A stretch of DNA of 64,000 nucleotides from Holothuria scabra (Eukaryota > Echinodermata > Holothuroidea > Aspidochirotida > Holothuriidae), in the NCBI GenBank assembly GCA_037179385.1, contig CM074187.1:17299450-17363449 (forward strand), read 5' to 3'. The translations under genes and the position numbers were made by a program. The notes under the pieces were generated by a model. The model saw nothing but the letters and a program-made list of their open reading frames with translations. It was not told the DNA's origin and ran no database searches. Positions 37,503 through 52,102 of the stretch are shown here, in pieces. The first letter of the stretch is position 1. Every line of letters starts with the position of its first letter.

Positions 37503-39824
37503 ATGTATGAGAAGGGAATCACTCGAAAAATCCTAGTGGCTTGTCAAGTAGGATGTTCCCATGGCAAGTGTTTTTGGCAAGAAATAAAATCTTTCTTTCT
37601 GATGTCCCTTAACTCCGGCTATGTAGTGGGAAAGTTGTCTCATGAGCAAAGTAGGGCAGTTATAACTTTACTTCCTAAAGATGGAAAAGATACTAGGTAC
37701 ATTAAAAACTGGCGACCAATATCATTGCTAAATGTAGATTATAAAATTACAGCTGCTTGTATCTCTGCTCGTTTAAGGGTATTCCTGCCAAATGTAATTC
37801 ACACGGACCAAATTGGATTCCTTAACGGCCGTTTCATAGGGGAAAATATTCGTTTAATCTTAGATATCATAAAGTATGCAAAAGAGGAAGAAAGACCTGG
37901 TCATATTATGTTTGTTGATTTTGAAAAGGCTTTTGATGGCGTTTGTTGGGATTTTATCTATTATATTCTCAATGTTTTTAATTTTGGGGACAGCATTACA
38001 CGCTGGGTTAAGACGTTTTACAGTAATTGTTCTGCTTGTGTTCTGAACCACGGGCTGTCTACATCTTATTTTCCGGTTAAAAGGGGAGTTCGTCAAGGGT
38101 GTCCGTTAAGCCCCTTCCTATTTCTTCTGTGTGCTGAAATTTTGGCTTTAAAATGACAAGCCAACAATACTTTCTTAGGTTATAAAGTAGGAAATGTTAG
38201 CATAAAAGTATCCATGTATACCGATGACACTACAATTTTCTTAGACGATAAGGTCAACTCACTGAATAGAGTCGTTAAGATTTTAACTGATTTTAAGGAA
38301 GTTTCGGGACTCCAAGTAAATTTTGATAAATCTAAAATTTTTCCCTTGGGCGAGGCGAATAACACAGATCAAACTAGAAATATTCATAATATTCCCGTAA
38401 CCCATGGCCCTGTCAAAGTACTCGGCATTATAATATCGAAAGATGGTGATGAACTCTTTCCATTGAATTACCAACCCAAGTTGTCTCGCCTTAAATGTAT
38501 TTTGAACATGTGGTCATCAAGAGATCTTACTTTTTATGGAAAGATAACGATTTTAAAAAGCTTTGCTCTCTCACAAATTGTTTTCCTGTTAACAGTGTTG
38601 CCTAACCCCCCTGATAACTTTCTCAAAGATTTGAATAGTGTCATTTTTAACTTTTTGTGGGGTGGGAAGGGGGAGAAGATTAACAGGAAGGTATTGATGC
38701 AACCCTATGTCTATGGTGGTTTAAATATGATTAATATTCATGAATTTATGAAAAGTTTGAAACTTACCCTGGTAAAAAGGTATACAGATCATACAACAGG
38801 TCTTTGGAAAACCCTTTTTGACCATTTTTTAAAAGCGGTCGGTAAAAGTTTTCTCTTCAGTTGTAATTTTCTGTGTAAGGATATTATTAAAAAGGTTAAG
38901 AATGATTTCATTGTTGATTGTTGTAAAGCTTGGAGTGATCTCACCTTTGAAACTCCAATATCCAACTATGGTGACCAGATTGTGTGGAACAACAGCTTCA
39001 TTAAGATTGATAACAGTATTCTTCTATACAAAAATTGTTATGAATCAAATGTAATTTATGTTCGAGATTTTTATGATGTGTTAGGGAGACCTCTTTCCTA
39101 CCCTGAATTTATCGCTAAGTATAACTGTCCCAACTTTCCCTTTACAAAATTAAGTGGAATTTTGCACACTATTCCTCGCTCATGGGTGCCATCTATACGT
39201 ATGTTATCATTGCCAAGACAACCGTCAAGTCAGCAGGTTATGCTTGCCAGCTTTTCTTGCACCCTGAAGGTTTGTCGATTTGCTTATAACAAGTTTGTTA
39301 AAAGCTTGAATAATCAACCACGTTGCTGCTTAAAGTGGGTCACTGTATTTAAAAATCATAATCTTAATTGGAATGATATTTTTATGACTTGTCATACGAT
39401 AAGGGATACAAAGTTACGAAACTTCCAGTTTAAATTCATTCATCGCATACTTGCTACTAGTTACTTTCTTCACAGAATTAATATTGTTGATAGCCCTAGC
39501 TGCACATTTTGTGGCGAATTTGACGAAACCATGGATCACCTTTTTTGGCGATGTAGCAAAGTGGGAAATATTTGGGACAAAATGTATCTTGAAATTTTTC
39601 GTTCAAGAGTCAAAACTGAGTATGAAAATGTATGTTTCGGTTACCCTCACGGAAAAAGTTGGCAGTGGTTTAGCATGGCAATTTTTTATGCAAAGGAGTA
39701 TATTTATACCTGTAGAATGAATATGAAACACCCAGACTTTGACACCTTTAAGTATAAACTAAAATATCTTATAAAGGTTGAAACATATATCTTGACAAAA
39801 GGAAAACGTTATGATGATATTTAG
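37503..39824 (+). pseudogene. LINE reverse transcriptase, one in-frame stop
   Basis: The frame shows NWRPISLLNVDYKI, then DQIGFLNGRF, FVDFEKAFD, RGVRQGCPLSPFLF, then the catalytic YTDD box (38217-38228) and, near the end, a zinc-knuckle-like CTFCGEFDETMDHLFWRC. These are motifs of L1/Tx1-type elements. A TGA at 38154-38156 divides an otherwise single frame of about 770 codons. The endonuclease part is missing, so it cannot move by itself. Confidence 0.88.
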
Positions 39825-40300
39825 TTATTAAGAGGATGTTTACATTGTTAAGGTTACTATGTCCCTCCAAGTTCGAGTATTTCATGTTTGTATACCGACT
39901 GCAGTGAGTGTAATTTTATTAAGAGTGGCCCCTCCCTTGTCTATTTCATTATGGTCATTAATGAAAATTTTAATAAATGCGAGATATTACAGAAATGTCA
40001 CATCAGTGTGTAATACTATGTGAATAAATCGATCTTATAAGGGTTGAAACGTAAATCTCGACAAAAGGAAAACGTTATGATGATATTGAGTTATTAAGTG
40101 GATGTTTACATTGTTAAGGTTACTACGTCCCTCCGCGTTCGAGTATTTCATGTTTGTATACCGACTGCAGTGAGTGTAATTATATTAAGAGTGTCCCCTC
40201 CCTTGTCTATTTCATTATGGTCATTGATGAAAATTTTAATAAATGCGAGATATTACAGAAATGTTACATCAGTGTGTAATACTATGTGAATAAATCGATT
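39767..40300 (+). repeat. 266-bp tandem duplication in the LINE 3' end
   Basis: The stretch from TCTTATAA (39767) through the stop codon and into the 3'UTR is repeated from 40033 with a 266-base period and few changes. The second unit no longer has an open coding tail. Confidence 0.85.
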
Positions 40301-40650
40301 TGTGTATACCGCATAGACCGCTCTTAATTTGAATCTCGTGGTCATGTTTTTTATTTTTTTCCAGGGATGGCTTGTCTTTAACTTTTGGATTGTAACTATG
40401 CCTTGTAATGACTGGATATTTTGAGTTATCAAGAATGGAATAGTAATGGGAACAATTGTACTAAAATATAGAAAGAGTTTTTGGAATCATGTAAATGGTA
40501 TCAAATATTGCTTTTTCCTTATTTTTTCCTATAATCGAGAGATGATATGCATCATTTTTCTGATTTATGTATGTAAGTTATTGTTTAATTATGTTGTAAT
40601 TGCAAAGTTTAAGATGAAGAAAATAAACTTAAAAAAATCAAAAAAAAAAG

Positions 40651-41630
40651 AAAAAAGGATGTTCCCAAGAAAGAAGAGAGAAAAGGGAAGAAATGAAGGT
40701 GCCATAACCTGAGAGAGTACATAAGGACAGCTGATATCAAAATGAAAAACTGTCCACCTTCAACCTTAAATACCTGTCCGATTCTAACACTCCTGATCCC
40801 TCCCTAATTGTCGACCATCCTAACTTATCCTTGTCCCTCGTACAATACCTTTATCTCAACCTATACCGGCACACTCACCAAATTACCCTACCCTGAAAGA
40901 ACCCCTTAACGCCCCTCCGAGGAGATAGATCCAAAGTGAATGAATTTAGACCAATTTTCTCAAATAGACCTATTGCACCAAATTACATCCAAGGACGATC
41001 AAAAAAGCTTTAGTAGACCACTACAATTTTTAATCAACCCAGTCAAAATCAGTGTGCTACGCTTTGACGTAAAGTTTAGTAACGCAAGATTTCAAGTCCC
41101 AGAAAATGACCTGGAGGTCACGTGAATGCCAAGGAGATGGGAAAATTGTGCACCCCACCCCTAAATTATGTTGATATCCTTCAATTGCCCAAATGAGCGC
41201 TTCGGTCGGTAAAATAAAGGAAATAAATAAATTAAGGAAATAATAAATGATATTTTCTCGAGTTAGTTTTTGAGGTTTTAAGGCACACTTTCTGAACAAT
41301 GTGTTTTAGTTGGGCCGGTAACGGCCCTTTTTCCAGTTGTGACTCACTGGCTTTTTTCCGTACTCCATTGCCCATGTGGACCAGGCTTAAAGCACATTGG
41401 CAAAAGGTTCACTTTTACCTATGTTGAACGGCTTCGCTTCTATGGTTATTTGGTAACCTCGTTCAAAAGACTGGCAAAAAGTGTTAGATTCGTTTGCATA
41501 GGCCTATTGTTTGTATATGTGCATGCTATCATGCTTGAAGTTTGCAAAATAAATAGTTAAACTTTAGTTCACTTTTACAGTTCACTTTTCCAAACAACTT
41601 ATCACAGATTTGAACCTATTTTTATTCAAA
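40651..41630. other. intergenic stretch before copy 2
   Basis: Holds the dispersed repeat of 32575-32755 (here 40770-40945) and a SINE fragment on the minus strand (41270-41400). No gene is seen. Confidence 0.55.
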
Positions 41631-41634
41631 AGTA

Positions 41635-41873
41635 GCAAGGTACCGTGACTTGCATCTCATAAAGAGACAAAACAAAACACAAAACTCACTGTTCTCAACT
41701 TCAACCATGACGATCCCTTTTGTCTAAAAAACGTCCTAGATGAACACTTTAACTATTAACACACCTCATTTGAGCCTGTGAATCTGTTAAGTTACAACAA
41801 GTTATATTTTACTAACACTAATCTATAGTGAACGAAGAAAGTCCATATCTGTTGTAATTCTCTGAGAGTAACG
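41635..41873 (+). promoter_or_regulatory. 5' flank of esterase copy 2
   Basis: Matches the flank of copy 1 base for base over long runs (CTTGCATCTCATAAAGAGAC, CTATTAACACACCTCAT). The TATAAAA of copy 1 is replaced by TGTTAAG here, so this promoter may be weaker or dead. Confidence 0.4.
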
Positions 41874-42038
41874 ATGGCGCCCGAAAAGAATTTCATCGTT
41901 TTCATTCAAATGGTTTTAGGAGCTGTATTATGTTCGTCAGTACAAGTAGAAGTTGAACAAGGATGGCTACTTGGCGAGACAATTAATTTTGTGGAGGATG
42001 AGTTCATTAATGTTAACACTTCCATCAACGTTTTTAAG
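41874..42038 (+). CDS. copy 2 exon 1: signal peptide
   Basis: 55 codons, same length and join as copy 1 exon 1, with a hydrophobic core (FIQMVLGAVLCSS). Donor GTAAAA. The longer open frame past 42038 is intron. Confidence 0.85.
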
Positions 42039-42364
42039 GTAAAACTTCTTTCATGCTTTACGAAGGAACCACTTAAGGCGTATGCGGTTGCCATTAAGTT
42101 AGCGACCAAAGCTTGCGACTTTTTGAGACACAATGCGACCTTCTGTTACATCGAAAAGCCAAATGTTCGCAAGGGTTCGCAAGCTCTTGCGATGAGTTTT
42201 CCTGCACTTTTTCATCCAGGACGCTCTTTTTCTTTTTTTTTCGTTTGTGTTTCATCCTTCGCACTCATGTTTTCTGACAGTCACTTTCGTTCGGTTCTGT
42301 TTTACAGCGATCGCTTCGGATTTGATGTTTGTCGTGTCCACTTGTTACTGTTAGTTGTTCAGTT

Positions 42365-42500
42365 TGGTTTTTGCCACCTGATGAAGGGTTTACACCCGAA
42401 ACGTCGTGGAGTTTTCCGCACACTTTTAAGCACTTTTTACTACCTCTTTTCGACCTACACATTTCAACAGTGCTCCGCAGCATTTCGACCTAGGGTATAG
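42365..42500 (+). ncRNA. hammerhead-ribozyme-like motif in a Penelope-type terminal sequence
   Basis: CTGATGA (42378-42384), a 4-bp stem II (GGGT 42386-42389 with ACCC 42394-42397, loop TTAC) and GAAAC (42398-42402) give the conserved core of a hammerhead, followed by GTC. Penelope-like elements are known to carry such motifs in their terminal repeats. A clear upstream cleavage-side stem was not found, so activity is uncertain. Confidence 0.55.
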
Positions 42501-42722
42501 GGTATTTATAGCCTGTTGTCGCTTCTGTGAATCACGAGCTGTTCTAGCGTAGTGGTCATAGACTCTGCCCGGAAAGTGGAGGATGGTGGGTTCGGTCCCC
42601 CGTGCGGCTCAATTTTTCTCTCTGGTGTTTTTCTTCAACCGTTCCTTCCTTGATAAGAGTTTATACTCTATCTTGGATCGGTATAAAATTCATGATCGAA
42701 TTCATTACTATAACACTTTCGA

Positions 42723-42850
<128 letters not shown>

Positions 42851-42959
42851 CATGACGGAGAAACTGTAAAACAACGGTGCTACAGAATTGAAAGGCTGGA
42901 TCTCCGAGGAGATACAAATAGCGGAAGGCTAGAATTTAGATAAATTAAACAGCCAAAAG

Positions 42960-44890
<1,931 letters not shown>

Positions 44891-45733
44891 AAGATATATA
44901 GTGAAGAAATGATTGAGGAATGTAGCAGCTCAAATGCAACTCAACTCTGGTTCAGTCTTCTTTAATTGTTGTTGTTTTGGGTAAGTTTATCGCTTGACAA
45001 AGTTGAAATTTCAACTTCTGAAGGTGTGGGCAACTATAACGACACAGTGTGTCTTATTTACAATCAAGTGGGGGTTGAGGGGAGGGTTGGACTGCGGAAG
45101 AAATAAATGTTTGGTAACAAGTTCTCGCCGTTTTGAAAATTTTAACTTTCAAGAACTTCTTTAGTTCCGGCGCCACGCAACTGTGTTATACGTTTGCCCG
45201 TATACAGAACCTTGTTATATGTATGCCTCCAAATATTCCAACAAGATGGGATGGGGTGACATCACCGAAATTCAGGTTTTGCATTGCTGAGCTTTTTAAC
45301 CTTCAAGCGCTTCCCTCACTCTATCACTTCTGCTGACTTGTAGATGAGCCATTGCACTATAACATATTTGCCACTTTCGAACCGAGACATCTACACCAAT
45401 GGTGATAATAATAAAACTGCGTTATTTGGTCGAAATGAGAATTGATGACGTTATTTGCGGGGGACTGAAGTCACATTGGGATATTTCGCGGTAAAAAAAG
45501 AAAAAAAATCAAATTTTTAATCAAACATCTACAAAGAATGTTGAAGAACTCACACACATAAGCAAATTAAGATATACTATAAATATTAAAAATGTGGAAA
45601 CTATCCTTTTCTCGAGCAATTACACAACATAAATTAAGTTTTACCTATATGAATCCTAAGCTTCAATGTTCAAAGCTCTTGTTTTCGTATTTTTTTTAAC
45701 TAATCCGAGAGGATATCAAGCAAATGTTTCACA

Positions 45734-47070
45734 CACTGTTAAAAAATTTCTCTGTAAATTTACATAATTTTTATGGCAAATTTTTCCAACCAAATAATGT
45801 TTTTTTTACAGCCAGACTGTAATCATGAAAAAACATTAAGGGTTTGTTTTTTCTTTACAGTTTTTGCATGTAAATTAGTTTACAAAAGTATACTGTAAAA
45901 TCGAATTACAGAATTGTTCTGTTTTGTTTACCTTAATTTTATGTGAATTTACAGCCTACTGTTTTCATTCCCGACGTTTTAATATTTATTATAATATCGC
46001 TTTTATACCTTTCATATGTTATTACGTAACATACACTTCACCATTACGTAGATCAGGTATTTGCTTACCAACGTAATGTGTCGTTAGGAAGTTGTTTTCA
46101 ATCAAAACACATTGAGGATGCTTTGTTGTCATATTGTTGTCAAATAGACTGCTATCTCTAGGAACTTTGTAATTGGAAAGTCACATTTTTTGTACAATAT
46201 AATAATTGTTTTTAAAATAAAGATGACAAAGAATGCAAATACATTGGTTGCAAACATTTCCAACAAGGTAAACAATAAGTTTATCACTTCCTGATTAAAA
46301 AACGCCAAAGAAGAAATTATTCAAATCAACAGCAATCCTTTTGTTAAGAAAATGCCTACAAAATAAGCTCCACCCATTTATGCAAAATGAGATTCATAAA
46401 GTGGTAAATTTACAGACTCTTTCAAGTAAATTTGTGAAACGTTTTTAATTTGCTCCGATCAAGTGCATGAGCGCCTGTGACGATTAGTTGACATCAGTAT
46501 ACCAATTGTCAGTGCTCTGAAATTAGGGCCTTACAATTTCTTTTTACTTAAAAGTGTGTGACAAAACACCAGTTGTATGATATTTATAACTAAGAACGTA
46601 ATACCTAAGTATGCTTTTATTATAAATGTAAGTTAATTTTCAAATAGGGCCATCAATTTGCCAAAAATGTTTTTTTTTAACTGAAACTTCGCAGAACGAT
46701 GCATGTTATATATTGAAAATTTTCTGGCTATTTCTTATTTGTTTTTTGGGCTTATTTTTGTTTCTTTTTCAGTTTAAAAACAAAATGAATGTTTGTTAAA
46801 TGACAGTATATTTATGTAAAATCAGAAAAACACAAAATACTGTTAAAATTTCTGTAAATTTACAGAAAAAGTTTTACAAAGCAGTAAAATTTGGTTAAAA
46901 AAGCAGACAGAAATGGTTTTTCAAATAAACAGAAAATACATGTTAAACAACCTTTTTTTATTGTAGCAATACAAAGTGTCTGTAAAGATACAGAAAATCT
47001 CTATTAAAAGTAAAATACAAAAAGTTTAAGTTAAAAAAAGTCTGTAAATTTACAGAAATTTTTAACAGTG
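45734..47070. mobile_element. 1337-bp non-autonomous DNA transposon with CACTGTTAAAAA ends
   Basis: The left end CACTGTTAAAAAATTTCTCT and its following GTAAATTTACA are mirrored at the right end (GTAAATTTACAG, then TTTTTAACAGTG). The interior is AT-rich with repeated CTGTAAATTTACAG-like strings and no coding. In copy 1 the matching place (about 5010-5030) is uninterrupted. Confidence 0.8.
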
Positions 47071-47199
47071 CATGAATTTATTTCCCTCATAAGTGCTAGT
47101 AGAAACACTTCAAAAACACTGACATTTTTCGAGAAGTATGCATGACTCATTGTTGTTGAATGTGAAATCCAGGCCAGTTTGCACGGAGCTACGTGGTAC

Positions 47200-47780
47200 A
47201 CAGTGGCGTAGCTAGGATATTTTCCAGAGGGGGCAACGGTATGAAATTTCCCCAAAACTTTTCCCGGTCAATGTGTATGTATTTCTAATAAAATATGCAA
47301 ATTTACAAGTGTAACAACTAAAATTACAAAGTCATTATGTAATATTACCTGCATTATAATCTTAAAGTATAACACAGATCAATTAGAAATAACAACTCTT
47401 AGTATGTTTATTTTGGTTGAAAATATCTGGTTTATTTTTATGTACCAACGTAGTGGCGCACGCAGAATTTCGTTAAGGGGTGGGTAGCATGCAGTATGTT
47501 GAGTGCATATCCAGCCTGACGGTCTAAAGGGAAGGGGTCTTTGAAATTTTTTGGCGTTTTCAGGGAGCCTATTTGCAAAATGGTGCAAGATTTTCGACTT
47601 TGACAGGAACAGTGTTAAAAGTTGAACTGTGGTGGTTCATTAGGATAAAACTGAGACTTTTGTGTCTTTATATGCATTCTTATGCCTTTTACGCTACCTA
47701 ACGAAGCAAAACTTGTGATTAAATTTGCATACTCTTAGAAGTCAAAATAAGAGAGCATCGATCGGTATCGGCGAAAGGGA
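47200..47780. other. repeat ends, no gene
   Basis: A CAGTGGCGTAGCTAGGATA string (47202) is a hAT-type end, and a similar GTGGCGCACGCAG string follows at 47453. I cannot pair them with confidence. Confidence 0.4.
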
Positions 47781-47829
47781 GTATTTTAATTTGCGCTTTT
47801 CTTGGCCACAAAACGTTGTTCTGCCATAA

Positions 47830-48310
47830 AGATTATCGCGGAGCGTAGAGAAAATTTTGAAAAACAGACCCCGGTCTCAGATGGCCGGAAATAGCATTTT
47901 CCAGACTTGTACGAAGAATTTAACGAGTCGCTATCTTCTCTTGTCGTTTGCAATAAAATGCTCACTCCAAAATATGTTCGCAAACAGGAAAGTGATCAGA
48001 GAGTTTAGAGCTACTTTGACCCCAAAAATGTTATTTTGCCCAAAAGACTGAGCGAAGCACCACCATTGGTTGGCGCGGAGCGTAGAGAAAATTTCGAAAA
48101 ATCAGACCCCTCAGATGGCCAAAAATTGCGTATTCATGCTTGTAAAGAGAATCTAAACATGCAGTCTTTATTTTTAGTTTTTGTTTGCAATAAGAAAAAA
48201 TCAGGAACATACTAAGTGATCAGAAAATTACCACATAAAATGTACTATCACTATTAGGCTTATATGAAATGGTCTTGATTCTTTTCGGGGAAACTATACA
48301 ACGAATTGAA
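47830..48310 (+). repeat. two tandem ~240-bp units (GCGGAGCGTAGAGAAAAT)
   Basis: The string GCGGAGCGTAGAGAAAAT starts units at about 47837 and 48076. Each goes on to CAGACCCC, CAGATGGCC and CTTGTA. Another pair of diverged units is at about 51670-52100. Non-coding. Confidence 0.65.
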
Positions 48311-48359
48311 AATATGCTAATGCTTACCTTTTGCGACTCTTGTTTAAACTGGAAACTTA

Positions 48360-48425
48360 GAAAAAGGCCGTGGCTGACTCGACTTGAACCAATAGGTTGG
48401 AAACTGGGCCATAAAACTCTAACTA
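48360..48425 (+). repeat. SINE tail fragment
   Basis: Matches the 3' tail of the SINE at 31945-32177 (GTTGGAAACTGGGCCATAAA). Confidence 0.5.
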
Positions 48426-50330
48426 ACTAGCTTGGTTAAATTAAAGATCCGCTGAATTGATGAAATTGTCTGTGACTGATCGAACTCCAATTTGTTAATG
48501 ATTTTACCCTAACATATCTTGCGTGATAAATGGCATACTACCGGTATTTCTCACCGCACCTGAACACCCTCCGTTCCCATGTACGTCCCCGTCTTGTACG
48601 TCTATGCATGGAAGTAGTACTTCCATGGTCTATGCCGGCCGGGGAAGGAGTCTATGCGGTGTACCCTCTTTTTTAAAAATTCTTAAACAGGTAAGTGTGT
48701 CTGTAGAGGCAATCAGTGCCACCAGTGGGATACAAAGTTACCTATTTAAGTTAAAATTTGAATTTGACAGAATTTGCCTCTTTGTAGGAATTAAAAAAAT
48801 TGGCATCACTGAGGGACCTTGCAGAGACAATCCTTCCCCTTCGAAAATTTTCGAAAAATTGGGTGTCCTTACATTCAATCTGGTGCCACATATGCTATCT
48901 TTTTGAGGTGTAAAATCTGTGTTACTAAAGTATGGCTTGTATTTTTAAGAACAAAAAATGGCATCCGTGAGGGGGGCCATGGCCCAGTGCTTCCCTCCCT
49001 TCGTGCGCCGTTGAAAGGAGGCCTAATAGTGGCTCGATCACACAGGGTATCCTGTTAGGACACCAGTCTGTTAAGTGTAGAAGGCTACATTCACCTAGTA
49101 AGTTCTAGCCTAGGACAAGGTATTCATGGACCCGTTTACTGTTACACCCAAAGTGATCAGACAGCTATTTTCCCGAACTAGCCTGCAAGTCTCAAGGGAT
49201 TAGGCTAAGTAACAAAATCTAAGTATGCCCATGGATCCCGTTCATTCTAATTTCTAGACTAACGATATGTTTATTGTAAGCCGTGGATTGTTTCAGCCCC
49301 ATCCATGGTTATGTACACAGAGAAAAATCGCTATAGTTTAAACCCCTCCCGTCACTAGCTTGTAGGAAAATATAACCTATGGGGTCTACGGTAGTGACTT
49401 TCACTGAATTCCCAAAGTGTAAAAAACAGAGACTGAGTACAAGGTGATCGTATTCTCCGAGTCAAGTTCGGGTTTACAGCCTTTCAGTGTTAGTTGCACT
49501 GTATCAGCTGTTGTTAAATCCCTGAATAACAGCCTCCTATGCACTGGAATGCACTGATCATATAACACCCACTCATACACATGAGAACTTTCAATCTCCT
49601 GCGCGGCGAGGACATTTCTGTGGAACGCGAGTCGGGCCGGTTCGTGCGACACTGACGAAATCTGGGTTGATTTGTTGCATGAAAATACGAATTACGTATG
49701 AGAAATGTCTCACAACTTCTTACTCTAAAAAAAAAAAAATGAGAAATGGGAAAAGGACATATCATTTTATCACATTTCCCCAATTTCATCAAATTTCCCC
49801 AAATTATTTTTCGGGGGGGGGGGGACTTGCCCCCCGCCCCTTCCCCCCAGTAGCTACGCCACTGGTGGTACATTTGTCAGCACAATACCGGTATTTATTA
49901 TTGAGTAGAGGTGGTGTCATTTCAATTGGTTGTAGAGCATGAGTCTTGTGAACCTCGACTTTTTTTACATTGCCCTGTCCGTTAGGATTTACCAATTAAA
50001 TTGTTTGTCAGCACTTACGAAAGAATTATTTTTCTTCTTCACGATAATTTTTATACAAATTAGTAGTATGTGAGTTATCTAACTGGGAAAAGAAAAATTT
50101 AGAAACCCTTTTTATACAAGATGAAATAATGAAGATAAGTGGTTAAAAGCGCCTTGAATAAAGGTGCCTACTGGTAATTTAACCAGGGGTGGCGCCAGAA
50201 TTTGCCCGACGGGGGGCCAGAATTTCAAGGCCCCGACAAAAGCGACGTTATGTCCCGGTGAAACGTGACTTGACAGAATTTGAGGCGCGCGGAGCGCGCC
50301 AAAATTTTGGGCTTTCTTTTTAACAAATAC
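48426..50330. other. intronic stretch with hAT-type ends, no gene
   Basis: G- and C-rich ends of hAT-like repeats appear at about 49815-49868 (ending CTACGCCACTGG) and 50188-50225 (GGTGGCGCCAGAATTTG). The 127-aa frame at 48523 is not recognisable. Confidence 0.4.
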
Positions 50331-50334
50331 TTAA

Positions 50335-50890
50335 AGGGAAAGTTTAACCAAAACTATAATTTTCCGTAGTGAAAGAGGAACCAAATCTACACAGTGTGGT
50401 GAAAGTTCCATTGAAATTGGACATGTATTTCTCGAGATATCAACAAATGAAGTTAGTAGATTTGTGTTCAAGAGTGACTTCAGGGCAGCACAGCTTATAT
50501 CACTTCCTCACATTGACAAGGAATGCTTTGTTTCCCTCTGTTTTATCAGACCTCTGTGTTGACCTTGCAGTTAATAGGAATATGACCTCCCCATGGGGGA
50601 AGCAATGTTTGTAAAGTTCTCTTGCCACTTATGCAATCACATTTTAACAGTATGGGATTGTTGGGGAGAAAATTAACTCTAAAGTTAAAAGAAAAACAAA
50701 AGACTGTGCACTTATGTGGGGATATGATGTCATATGTGCTTCCTTCAAGTTCACTTTTTGTTGAAAATGTGGAAGCTTTAAGTGTTCCTATCTTGAGAAC
50801 CACACATCGGATTTCAATGCAAATTTCACCAAAATGCTCAGGATAAGTACCTTTCTAACACACTAAATACTATTGTGACCTTAAACTCTT
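50335..50890 (-). repeat. dispersed repeat, inverted relative of 21620-22090
   Basis: Begins AAAGGGAAAGTTTAACC and carries GAACCAAATCTACACAGTGT, the complement of text in copy 1 intron 8, and ends near AAAATGCTCAGGATAAGTAC. Confidence 0.7.
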
Positions 50891-51669
50891 CTTTTAAAAA
50901 TCCGGGGCTTATTTGAAGTAAGAATTGAAACTTTTGTAAGAAATTTGGCTTTTGTTGGTATTATAAAAATTTTGGGTGTTTATAGAAAAATCTGTCCTTC
51001 ATAAGGGAAGAATCAAAAACGTTATATGGGCGACAGCTGAAATTCTTTTGGGGTTACGAATTGAATCTACAAGACCTACGAAATAAGGCTTCGAGATGAG
51101 ACTGGAAGTTTGCCCGGAAAGTTTTCGCCCTTTTTTGAACGAATCTTTGAAAATTAAGAGCTTATTATAATGGAGAAACTTTGGACTTAAATTTGGTTTT
51201 TTGGTAAGGTTAAAATGAAAAATTTGGTTTTTTTTTATTTAGTGATATGCCTTTCAGGAGCAAAATTAGGTAGTATGCCGGGTGATTAACAGAGTTGGCT
51301 TTGCTTATTTATTGTACGGAGCATCCATCGAAATTGGAATATTTTGCCACTTTTAACAATCTAAAGCTAATATTGGAGAAAAATTGTAATTTTATAACAG
51401 TTTGGGGGTTTTATGGAGGAATCTGACGTTCTCATGAGGAATATCAAGTAGGGGGTGATCTGTAGTTTTGTTGAGGTTACTGAATATCAATCAGATTTAG
51501 GCCCTCGGAACCTATTGGAGCATTCTCCCGAGGAAAAAATTGGCTTCGCATATATTTGAAGTTTTATATTTTCTTTATTGTCATAGGCGTAGGGGAGCGT
51601 GTCAGTTTGGGAGGGGCAAAATTGTCTTTTGTCCGAAAAGATGTAATCATACCCGAAAGATTATCTTAG

Positions 51670-52102
51670 TAGAGCGCACAGAATTGTTTGAAAAATTGTG
51701 AACCCCCGAACAGCAGGAAATGGCATTTTCTGGGCTCGTAACTAGAATTAAGTCCTTTTTCAGATTTCTTTCGCAATAAAATTATTTTCACTTCATAATA
51801 CTGCCCCAAAACGAAGAATAATTTACAAACACGCATTGTTCTGTTCAGTTATCTATTCGACTAAAACACTATATATGCGGAGTGCCGCCATCAGTTGCCT
51901 CGGAGCGTACAGAAAATAGTTAAAAATCTAACCCCTAAAATAGCCGGAATGGCATTTCCCAAACTTGTAAGTAGAAATGAAGCAGTTTTGAGCTTTCCTT
52001 TAAAATGAAAGTTTCACTTCAATAGAGAAAAAATCCCAGCTTGCTAATGATCAGAAAAGTACCAGATAATAATGGGTACTGCCACAGTTAGATGTGATGG
52101 CC
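51670..52102 (+). repeat. two diverged tandem units, relative of 47830-48310
   Basis: Units start near 51670 and 51903. A LINE tail has been inserted at or just before about 52103, at the end of the second unit. Confidence 0.55.

Larger units (their letters stand above)
37500..40650 (+). mobile_element. 5'-truncated Tx1/L1-like LINE
   Basis: A non-LTR retrotransposon without its endonuclease. Reverse-transcriptase coding runs 37503-39824, followed by a 3'UTR with a 266-bp tandem duplication and an A-rich end (40610-40660). The 5' end loses frame before about 37590, where worn text like the region before the reverse transcriptase is visible. It lies between the two genes. Confidence 0.85.

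Noticed and set aside
41874..42500. 208-aa protein running past exon 1 of copy 2
   Set aside because: It reads through a clear donor at 42039 into intron and Penelope-type terminal sequence; copy 1 supports splicing there.
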